From Bacteroidales bacterium (GTDB lineage Bacteria > Bacteroidota > Bacteroidia > Bacteroidales > UBA932): a DNA stretch of 7,679 bases. Below are positions 1 to 5,544 of this stretch, piece after piece. The notes beneath the pieces were generated by a model. The model saw only the letters and a program-made list of their open reading frames with translations. It did not search any database and was not told the DNA's origin. Made by a program: the position numbers and the translations under genes. Position 1 is the first letter of the stretch; every line of letters starts with the position of its first letter. The stretch lies in contig JAFYMJ010000051.1 of assembly GCA_017556665.1 (NCBI GenBank), positions 1 to 7,679 of the forward strand, in the 5' to 3' direction.

Positions 1-123
1 AAGAGAGAATGTTACTTGAGCTTGACTAATTGACTTGTCTGTTTCAAGATCATCATTTGAACAAGATGCAGCCAGCAGCAAGTTCACTGCTACAAAAATT
101 CCTGCCAATAAATTTTGTCTCAT
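1..123 (-). CDS. Lipoprotein N-terminus, probably fimbrillin-like (partial)
   Basis: Only the first 41 codons are present; the gene runs off the left edge of the window. The start is ATG at 123, with an A-rich leader and no Shine-Dalgarno. The peptide has a hydrophobic signal sequence (about residues 5-19) ending in a lipobox, Ala-Ala-Ser-Cys, with Cys21 as the predicted lipidated residue. The next residues are Ser-Asn-Asp-Asp. Acidic residues just after the lipidated Cys resemble the Bacteroidetes lipoprotein export signal for surface display. It starts 45 bp after the stop of the DUF6562 gene on the same strand, so it is probably the third gene of that operon. By context it may be a fimbrillin-type pilus subunit or another surface lipoprotein, but too little is visible to assign a family. 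Confidence 0.75.
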   Translation of the reverse strand, partial: MRQNLLAGIFVAVNLLLAASCSNDDLETDKSISQAQVTFSL

Positions 124-168
124 CTTTTTTTGTAATTTTAAGTTTATATTAAATAATTTGTAGATTCA

Positions 169-1200
169 TTAAAAAACCAAGTTAAGGTCACCATCATAAT
201 TGGGATTTAAGTCAACACCTCCGGATGCATTTTGCATAAGGAAATTTCCCGTTAAAGTTGTGTGGTGGCTTCTCATAAGTGATACTTTTACAGGGTTGGT
301 TAATGAGCGTTGGTTACCCTTTTTATCATATATTCCAATCTGTATAGTAACGGTAGATACCATTCCATTTACAAATACATAGTCGAATCCCATTGAAGCT
401 TTAGATTTGTCAAGACCTTTTAATTTTGTCTCAAACATTATTCCTGTTGCAGAATCAACAGGTTTGTCGGTGAACATGCTATATGCATATGGCATAAACC
501 CAACATAGTAGAACACTACTTTATAGTCCTCAATTTTTATATTGTTGCCATTAGAAACCCCATTGGGACCATAACGGTATCTCTCTTTTTTTATGAATTC
601 GACTACATCATTAGTTACAAATTCAAATTTTGCCATAGGGCGTTGCATTGTAATGTTGAGTGTGTCTGGAGACTGCTCAGTATAATCTGTTGTAAGAGAG
701 ATGTTGCATGTTCCCCTAAAAGCATCTCTGTAGTTTGTATTGCCAGCATGTGTGCCTTTGAGGGTAATCTCAGAAAATTTGCGTGCATTATAGAAATTGG
801 TATTGGTACTTGTGTCTACCAAGTCTGACCATACCATAATATTGTATTCTCCAGGTGGAATGTCAAGTGTAAAATTGTGATTGTAGCCGTTATCAATATC
901 CTTTGTGAATACAAATTCCTGAGTGAAGTCTTCTTCTGCACGTTGTTTCCCAGATAAAGGGTACGCCCTGATAATATATTGTATAGTGCCGTGTTGCTGG
1001 CAGTTGTCATATGTTTTTCCCAAGCCCAATTCTTTTATATCGTCATCATTGTACAAGTATTTCCATTCAGTAATTTCAGTCTCATAATTCAGGCGCAGAT
1101 GTAGTTTTGCGTACTTTGATGCCTCTGGCCATTGGTGAACATTGCATGAAGATGACGTTAAGAGTATTATGTATGCAATAAGATATAGGACAATTCTCAT
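169..1200 (-). CDS. DUF6562-type fimbrillin-like lipoprotein
   Basis: This 343-aa protein is a predicted envelope lipoprotein: a hydrophobic N-terminus ends in Ser-Ser-Ser-Cys, with Cys19 the likely lipidated residue. The body looks like two beta-rich domains, about residues 31-185 and 186-340, as in fimbrillin-like proteins. Features I recognise from the DUF6562 family are RPMAKFEF (187-194), the MFTDKP stretch (242-247), GFDYVFVNG (271-279), and a C-terminal ASGGVDLNPNYDGD segment. DUF6562 proteins commonly lie beside DUF3575/OmpA-like and fimbrillin genes in Bacteroidales. A role as a subunit or anchor of a type V-pilus-like surface structure is inferred, not shown. The start ATG overlaps the stop of the upstream DUF3575 gene as ATGA, so translation is probably coupled. 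Arginine codons are mixed, unlike the genes to the right. Confidence 0.85.
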   Translation of the reverse strand: MRIVLYLIAYIILLTSSSCNVHQWPEASKYAKLHLRLNYETEITEWKYLYNDDDIKELGLGKTYDNCQQHGTIQYIIRAYPLSGKQRAEEDFTQEFVFTKDIDNGYNHNFTLDIPPGEYNIMVWSDLVDTSTNTNFYNARKFSEITLKGTHAGNTNYRDAFRGTCNISLTTDYTEQSPDTLNITMQRPMAKFEFVTNDVVEFIKKERYRYGPNGVSNGNNIKIEDYKVVFYYVGFMPYAYSMFTDKPVDSATGIMFETKLKGLDKSKASMGFDYVFVNGMVSTVTIQIGIYDKKGNQRSLTNPVKVSLMRSHHTTLTGNFLMQNASGGVDLNPNYDGDLNLVF

Positions 1201-2468
1201 AGTTTACCCCCTTTTTTGTTAAAGTGAAATGTATATGAGAATGATACAGACGCCTGATCAATACCCCAATATGCTCTCTTTATACTGCGTATCAACAAAC
1301 CTTCGTTTGAGTTTGGGGTGTTGTGGAATATGTCATAATGCACTTTATATGCACCTGCTCCAACCGAAAATTCTACTCTCCAATGATTGCCTTTGCCTAT
1401 AGGTATTCTGTAACCTATATTAATGCCTGTACCTATAGCGGGTGTTTCCCTGTTAAGGTCCTGATATCTGTATTTACCATTAGTGGCAAGATTGTAATAG
1501 CCCAATCCTACATGAACTCCCGCAAATAATCCATCGTTGAGTCTTGAAAACCAATATCGGAATTCTGGTTGGATGGCAAAAGTTCTGAACTTGATTGTAG
1601 TTTTAAAATAGTCCCATCCAGAGTAATACACTGGCAGTGAAAATGACCAGTGTTCTGCCATATCTATTTCGGCTGCAATATTGGCAATTCCCAAACCCAA
1701 GCCTAGTGCATTGGTCTTTAGATGGAGCCTGTGGTAGAACATTCCGTTGTCTGGAACAGGAGATTCTGTTGGAGATGTGTATGGAATGTATTTTATAATA
1801 TTTGATGCAGCATTAGACTTTACAGTGGCGGAGGTTGCAATTGGTTGTATCTTCGCCGGGACAGGTAAAGTTTTGCTGTAGTGAATTATGCAGAAAACAG
1901 TGTTTCTTATTAAGGGGTAGTATGTTTTAAGAAGATATCTGTATACAGGAAGTCTCTGCATACGCCATTTTTTTGTTCCTATGTTAATTTTTGCATCAAT
2001 TACAGATATAACTTTTTCAATGGTGGAGTTCTTTAGGAGAGTATCTTTTTTTACATATTCCCTTAACTGGGACCAAGATTCTCCGTTAGGGTGAACATAT
2101 AAACGTTCAGATAATTGTGGATGCCGTTTTAGAATATATTTGCTTAGTGTATTTGCCCTTCTTTTTGATAACATAAGGTTATGCTCGTAAACTCCTTCTG
2201 GTGATGATTGGGATATTATAACAACAGAATCAATTTGTAAAACACCAATAGAATCTATAATGTGGGTGAGTTTTTGGAGGGAAGCACTATTGCCCATATA
2301 TTGAGGTTCAAGTATATATGTGTCAAACCTAAAATGGACCTGAATATTGCTGTGCTCTTTTCTCACAAATTGACAGTTATTGGCGTAACTCTCCTGGGAA
2401 TAGATTAGATCTGTTCCTAGTAATATGATAATCAGTGTTATATAATAAATCTTAAAGAAATGAGTCAT
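1197..2468 (-). CDS. DUF3575 outer-membrane protein with OmpA-like region
   Basis: This is a 423-aa secreted envelope protein. Residues 1-25 form a signal peptide with a long hydrophobic core. Residues about 43-115 resemble the OmpA C-terminal fold: an HFRFDTYILEP strand, then SSPEG and an N-x-x-LSKRRAN motif near 89-106. A linker rich in Pro, Ser and Thr (about 200-245) leads to the DUF3575 part. That part begins with KTNALGLGLG (251-260) and contains repeated aromatic/glycine beta-strands ending in SYTFHF, as expected for an outer-membrane beta-barrel. Bacteroidales DUF3575 proteins are often the first gene of fimbrillin-type surface operons, which fits here. The start lies 15 bp from the left arm of a 15-bp inverted repeat, so its expression may depend on DNA inversion. 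Its exact biochemical role is unknown. Confidence 0.85.
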   Translation of the reverse strand: MTHFFKIYYITLIIILLGTDLIYSQESYANNCQFVRKEHSNIQVHFRFDTYILEPQYMGNSASLQKLTHIIDSIGVLQIDSVVIISQSSPEGVYEHNLMLSKRRANTLSKYILKRHPQLSERLYVHPNGESWSQLREYVKKDTLLKNSTIEKVISVIDAKINIGTKKWRMQRLPVYRYLLKTYYPLIRNTVFCIIHYSKTLPVPAKIQPIATSATVKSNAASNIIKYIPYTSPTESPVPDNGMFYHRLHLKTNALGLGLGIANIAAEIDMAEHWSFSLPVYYSGWDYFKTTIKFRTFAIQPEFRYWFSRLNDGLFAGVHVGLGYYNLATNGKYRYQDLNRETPAIGTGINIGYRIPIGKGNHWRVEFSVGAGAYKVHYDIFHNTPNSNEGLLIRSIKRAYWGIDQASVSFSYTFHFNKKGGKL

Positions 2469-2482
2469 AATACCCCTTCACT

Positions 2483-2497
2483 TCTCTTTATAAGAGA
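2483..2497 (+). repeat. Inverted repeat, left arm (candidate recombination site)
   Basis: TCTCTTTATAAGAGA is repeated exactly, in reverse complement, at 2671-2685. The element is itself a dyad: 6-bp arms TCTCTT/AAGAGA around the centre TAT. Only the three central bases give it direction. On this side the dyad extends outward to 2477-2503 with TTCAC/GTGAA, one T·G position interrupting it. The site lies 14 bp upstream of the DUF3575 start codon. Confidence 0.7.
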
Positions 2498-2670
2498 GGT
2501 GAAAACTTGTGTAAAGTTACACATTTTTTGGGGAATAATGTAGTTTTATTCTGCTGAATTTATAGCTCTTGTATCCACTTCTGTTGAGTTTATGCAGAAT
2601 TTGTTTAGCAAAAAGAAATAATGTAGAACTCTAACATTCTGGATATGTGTTATTTTGTTTATTAAGAGCT
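2498..2670. promoter_or_regulatory. Candidate invertible regulatory segment (173 bp)
   Basis: This noncoding segment is bounded by perfect 15-bp inverted repeats. It lies between a tyrosine recombinase gene and the first gene of a surface-protein operon. In Bacteroides, tyrosine recombinases are known to flip short promoter-bearing segments next to outer-surface genes, and this layout matches. I searched both strands for TTTG-N(about 19)-TAnnTTTG and found no full match. The nearest is TAACTTTA on the minus strand (2519-2512), pointing at the DUF3575 gene and one base off the -7 consensus, with no -33 partner. A near match, TATTTTG (2651-2657, plus strand), is one base short and would face the operon only after inversion. 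Which orientation is active cannot be told. Confidence 0.55.
2508..2523. promoter_or_regulatory. 16-bp operator-like palindrome
   Basis: TGTGTAAAGTTACACA is a perfect dyad with 7-bp arms and a 2-bp centre. It begins 10 bp inside the left arm of the inverted repeat and 40 bp from the DUF3575 start. It covers the best minus-strand -7-like sequence (TAACTTTA, 2519-2512), so a bound dimeric regulator could block or modulate a promoter there. TGTG...CACA dyads are typical of CRP/FNR-type sites, but the regulator is unknown. A related half-site, TGTGTTA, lies at 2646-2652 near the other end of the segment. Confidence 0.45.
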
Positions 2671-2685
2671 TCTCTTATAAAGAGA
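2671..2685 (-). repeat. Inverted repeat, right arm (candidate recombination site)
   Basis: TCTCTTATAAAGAGA is the exact reverse complement of the element at 2483-2497. It has the same 6-bp arms, with ATA at the centre. It begins 21 bp beyond the recombinase stop codon. The match does not extend beyond 15 bp except for one further base after a mismatch. Unlike the left arm, the flanks here do not lengthen the dyad. Confidence 0.7.
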
Positions 2686-2706
2686 CTGTATATTTGCTCA
2701 ACAATC

Positions 2707-3921
2707 TTATAGATGCAGCGATTGTAGTATTTTTTTGTTTGCGTTATCTATTTCTACATTGTCTAGAGAGGCCAGATATATGCGTGTGGTGGCTTCTGAG
2801 TCATGTCCCATACCTTCACTGATTACCGATAGAGGGATATTCATACTTTTGGCAATGCTGGCCCATGAGTGACGGGCAACATAGAAAGTAAGACAAACAG
2901 ACAAATCAAGTTCCTCTCCAATGACTTTAAGACAACGGTTAATGCTGTGGGCCGAGTAAATGTACTGTTTGCGTTCATCCTTATTGCCATTTGGATTTAT
3001 TATTGGTAACAGGTAGTGTGAGTGGGAAGTGTCATATTTGTCAACAATTTCCTGCATACATTCTTCCCACTTTATTATGAGTTGTTGCCCGGTTTTACGT
3101 CTGCGGTACGATAATACCCCTTTTTGCAGATCTTTTTTCCTTAAATATGCCATATCTACAAATGACATGCCTCTGGTGTAAAAGCTAAAAAGGAACATAT
3201 CGCGTGCAAATCCATATGGTGAACTTAAAGAGAAGTTTATTTCTTTCAGTTTTTTTACTATACCTATTGGGATACCTCTTTTTATTGTTTTATCTACACC
3301 TGTGTAAACATGTTTGAACGGGAGCTTTTGTGCGGTAAGCCCCTTTTCTACAGCTCGATTGTACATAGCTCTAAGATTGCGCATATAGAATGATGATGAG
3401 TTTGCACTTACACCATTGCTGTACAAGTATGCCTGGTAGGCTGTCATCATATCAGAATCAATATCGTCAAAGGTAAGATCCCTGTTCTTTCTAAATCGTT
3501 TGAAACTGCTCAGTGTAGTGGTGTATGTTTCTGATGTGCGTATTCTACCTATTGTTTTAAGATTGGATATGGTATCTTCCATAAATGAGAACAAACTGTT
3601 GTATGGCAGATTGGAGGTAATTTTTAGAATAACATCATTGGCAGTATAGCAGCAACTGTTAAAATCAAGATCTGCAATAATTTTCTTAAAGTGGTTCATA
3701 TCCATTCTAATCTTATTGCTTGTTTCTAAAAGGTAGTGTCTTCTCTCATGGCTTGATTTAGGGAATATTATCTTTGACAGGTTGTTGTTCCACTCATGGC
3801 TGTAAAGATGATAATCTGTTTTCTGCTGCCTGACTATCCGCTTGTGTATTACTTGATAGAAAATTGAACCTTGTCTGCCATCAACTGTAGATGGTCTGAA
3901 TTTAACTTTTACTGTTGCCAT
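2707..3921 (-). CDS. Tyrosine site-specific recombinase, probable DNA invertase
   Basis: This is a 404-aa tyrosine recombinase of the Bacteroidetes type. The N-terminal arm has the family pattern VKVKFRPSTVDGRQGSIFYQ. A SAM-like core-binding domain spans about residues 107-205 and the catalytic domain about 220-395. Catalytic residues are visible: Arg250 (YTRGMS), Lys276 (RRKTG), Arg350 (YVARHSW), His373 (GMGHDS) and the nucleophile Tyr382 (TRIYLAS). The usual His of HxxR is Tyr here, which I have seen described for Bacteroidetes homologues. I chose ATG at 3921; the frame is open to a TTG at 3966, but ATG matches the family start. Its position upstream of a segment flanked by inverted repeats and a surface operon points to a local invertase rather than a mobile-element integrase. 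No other mobile-element gene is visible. Confidence 0.9.
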   Translation of the reverse strand: MATVKVKFRPSTVDGRQGSIFYQVIHKRIVRQQKTDYHLYSHEWNNNLSKIIFPKSSHERRHYLLETSNKIRMDMNHFKKIIADLDFNSCCYTANDVILKITSNLPYNSLFSFMEDTISNLKTIGRIRTSETYTTTLSSFKRFRKNRDLTFDDIDSDMMTAYQAYLYSNGVSANSSSFYMRNLRAMYNRAVEKGLTAQKLPFKHVYTGVDKTIKRGIPIGIVKKLKEINFSLSSPYGFARDMFLFSFYTRGMSFVDMAYLRKKDLQKGVLSYRRRKTGQQLIIKWEECMQEIVDKYDTSHSHYLLPIINPNGNKDERKQYIYSAHSINRCLKVIGEELDLSVCLTFYVARHSWASIAKSMNIPLSVISEGMGHDSEATTRIYLASLDNVEIDNANKKILQSLHL

Positions 3922-3980
3922 ATTACTATCTGTATTTTGATTTGTTAAAATGATAATGGAGGCCAACTGTTGTGTATCTG

Positions 3981-3989
3981 CAAATATTA
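3981..3989 (-). promoter_or_regulatory. Weak -7-like element for the recombinase gene
   Basis: On the minus strand TAATATTTG resembles TAnnTTTG with one extra base. It lies about 60 bp upstream of the ATG at 3921. No clear -33 TTTG lies at the right distance, so this is only a candidate for the recombinase promoter in the 142-bp divergent intergenic region. Confidence 0.2.
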
Positions 3990-4012
3990 AACTGAAAGTC
4001 TGAATTTTTTTA

Positions 4013-4020
4013 TAACTTTG
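4013..4020 (+). promoter_or_regulatory. Bacteroidetes -7 promoter element for the transglutaminase gene
   Basis: TAACTTTG matches the Bacteroidetes primary-sigma -7 consensus TAnnTTTG exactly. It lies 43 bp before the ATG at 4064, giving a leader of roughly 35-40 nt that is A-rich and has no Shine-Dalgarno, as is common in the phylum. A convincing -33 TTTG is not visible, and that element is often weak. Confidence 0.5.
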
Positions 4021-4063
4021 AGAAATATATACTGCACAGAAACAAATAAACGCTTAAATACTT

Positions 4064-5503
4064 ATGAAAAAGATTTTTTTACTTTTAGTTGTTGCTTTTG
4101 CTGCATATTCTTGCGGTCAAATGGCACAGAATGCTTTGTCGGATGAGACAATAGATAACCTTATTGAGCAGGGAATGTACTCAGATGCCCAGCAGCTGAT
4201 GAAACTTAAAATGGCTACAGAGAAGCTTACTCCAAAACAGGTATACGACTATAATTCAAAAATAGATGTGCTTGACAGAATCAGAAAAGATTTTAGAAAG
4301 GATGATACTGCTGCCATTGCATATATAAAGAAAGTTATTCCAGATGTAACTCCAGAGCAACTTGCACATTGGGAGAGTACAGGCGCATTGGAGTGCAAAG
4401 TTATTGATGGCGTTAAGAAATATTTCTGGAATGCACCAAGAAACTTGTTCAGAATTGACAAGGAGGCTCAAAAGCATTGGGATGTAAATGGAAGACAATC
4501 AGATGAGTTGGATATATTCTTAGGAGAGTATCTTCCAAAAGTTGTAGAGAATGCATCTGTAAAGAAAGTGGAGAATGTATTGATGCCTCAAGCATACAAA
4601 ATTAAATATACAATAACTGTAAAGGCTAATGAGGTTCCCGATGGAGAAGTTATAAGAGTATGGCTTCCATATCCAATGGAGACAGAAAGAAGCGGCAAGA
4701 TAAAACTTCTTTCAACAACTCAGCCTGAGTATATAATTTCTCCAGATTCATATGTTCACAAGAGCATGTATATGCAGGCAGTGGCAAAGAAAGACCAGGA
4801 GGCTGTTTTTGGTTATGAATTGGAGTATACTGCATATAACCATTGGTTCAACTTTGGTGCAGAGGATGTAAAACCTTACAATACAGAGAGCGAGCTTTAT
4901 AAGAAATATACAGCAGAAAGAGAGACTCACGTAATCTTTACTCCAGATGTAAAAAGAATTACAGACAGTATTGTTGGAAATGAGCAAAATCCATATTTGA
5001 AGGCAAGAAAAATCTTTGATTATATAACTGCTACATATCCATGGGCAAGTGCAAGAGAGTACTCTACAATTGGTAACATCCCTCAATATGTTTATGACAA
5101 TATGCATGGTGATTGTGGACAAGTTGGCCTTACATTCATAACAATGGCAAGATATGCCGGTATTCCTGCAAAATGGCAAAGTGGCTGGATGCTTCACCCA
5201 GGTGATGTAAACTTGCATGATTGGGCAGAGGCATACCTTGAGGGAATTGGCTGGGTTCCAGTAGATGTATCGTTTGGAAGAATAAAGAACGAGAATGATA
5301 AGGTTGACCACTACTTCTTGGGTGGTATTGATGCTTACAGATACTATGTGAATGATGCCTATTCAGGCGATTTCTTCCCTGCAAAGACTCATTTGAGAAG
5401 TGAAACAGTAGATTTCCAACGTGGCGAGGTTGAGTGGAAAGGTGAGAACTTGTACTTTGGCAGATGGAAATACAAAATGCAAGTAGAGTACCTTAACAAA
5501 TAA
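4064..5503 (+). CDS. Transglutaminase-like domain lipoprotein
   Basis: This is a 479-aa exported lipoprotein. The signal peptide ends in Ala-Tyr-Ser-Cys, with Cys17 the likely lipidated residue, so the protein should be anchored in the envelope. Residues about 25-165 are charged and mostly helical, with no family I recognise. A beta-rich stretch (about 175-255) precedes the C-terminal transglutaminase-like core. That core shows the papain-like triad: Cys351 in HGDCGQVG, His385 in NLHDWAEAY and Asp401 in WVPVDVSFG. Such domains act as proteases, peptide or amide hydrolases, or crosslinkers, and the substrate cannot be read from sequence. The ATG follows a good -7 element. A sigma54-activator gene follows 41 bp downstream on the same strand. 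Arginine is AGA in 17 of 18 cases, in contrast to the recombinase and fimbrillin-like genes. Confidence 0.88.
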   Translation: MKKIFLLLVVAFAAYSCGQMAQNALSDETIDNLIEQGMYSDAQQLMKLKMATEKLTPKQVYDYNSKIDVLDRIRKDFRKDDTAAIAYIKKVIPDVTPEQLAHWESTGALECKVIDGVKKYFWNAPRNLFRIDKEAQKHWDVNGRQSDELDIFLGEYLPKVVENASVKKVENVLMPQAYKIKYTITVKANEVPDGEVIRVWLPYPMETERSGKIKLLSTTQPEYIISPDSYVHKSMYMQAVAKKDQEAVFGYELEYTAYNHWFNFGAEDVKPYNTESELYKKYTAERETHVIFTPDVKRITDSIVGNEQNPYLKARKIFDYITATYPWASAREYSTIGNIPQYVYDNMHGDCGQVGLTFITMARYAGIPAKWQSGWMLHPGDVNLHDWAEAYLEGIGWVPVDVSFGRIKNENDKVDHYFLGGIDAYRYYVNDAYSGDFFPAKTHLRSETVDFQRGEVEWKGENLYFGRWKYKMQVEYLNK

Positions 5504-5519
5504 TGGCCTGGTTATTGTT
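5504..5519 (+). promoter_or_regulatory. Possible sigma54 (-24/-12) promoter for the response regulator
   Basis: TGGC, seven bases, then TTGTT fits the spacing of TGGCACRNNNNTTGCW. The GG of the -24 element is present. The conserved GC of the -12 element reads GT, which is a serious mismatch. It begins immediately after the stop codon of the transglutaminase gene, and a start site about 12 nt downstream would leave a leader of roughly 15 nt. The downstream gene encodes a sigma54 activator, so autoregulation is possible. The match may be chance. Confidence 0.25.
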
Positions 5520-5535
5520 ATTTGTGGTATAAATT

Positions 5536-5542
5536 AAAGGAG
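5536..5542 (+). promoter_or_regulatory. Shine-Dalgarno-like sequence of the response regulator
   Basis: AAAGGAG lies only 2 nt before the ATG at 5545, closer than usual. It is the only clear Shine-Dalgarno-like sequence I see before a start in this window, and it supports the ATG at 5545 as the start. Confidence 0.45.
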
Positions 5543-5544
5543 TT

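Noticed and set aside
1275..1284. TCTCTTTATA inside the DUF3575 gene, matching 10 bases of the 15-bp repeat
   Set aside because: It lacks the AAGAGA second arm and lies within coding sequence, so it is probably chance in AT-rich DNA.
2471..2510. Left-arm hairpin as a rho-independent terminator
   Set aside because: No T-run follows on either strand, and an exact inverted copy 173 bp away by a recombinase gene fits a recombination site better.
2527..2570. TTTG (2527-2530) with TAGTTTTA (2541-2548) or TAGCTCTT (2563-2570) as a plus-strand promoter
   Set aside because: Spacings of 10 and 32 bp do not fit the Bacteroidetes consensus, and the -7 matches are incomplete.
2707..3921. Recombinase as the integrase of an integrative element with nearby attachment sites
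   Set aside because: No tRNA, long direct repeats, relaxase, excisionase or phage genes are visible, and the 15-bp repeats are inverted, not direct. An element extending beyond the window cannot be fully excluded.
3922..3966. Extended recombinase start at TTG 3966
   Set aside because: It would add 15 residues that do not match the family. The ATG at 3921 begins exactly at the conserved VKVKFRPS arm.
4748..5311. 187-codon minus-strand open frame within the transglutaminase gene
   Set aside because: It lies wholly inside a well-supported gene, is Cys-rich with no recognisable domain, and is best explained as antisense to real coding sequence.
5496..5525. AT-rich hairpin ACAAATAA/TTATTTGT as a terminator after the transglutaminase gene
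   Set aside because: The stem has one G-C pair per side, overlaps the stop codon, has a 14-nt loop and is not followed by a T-run.
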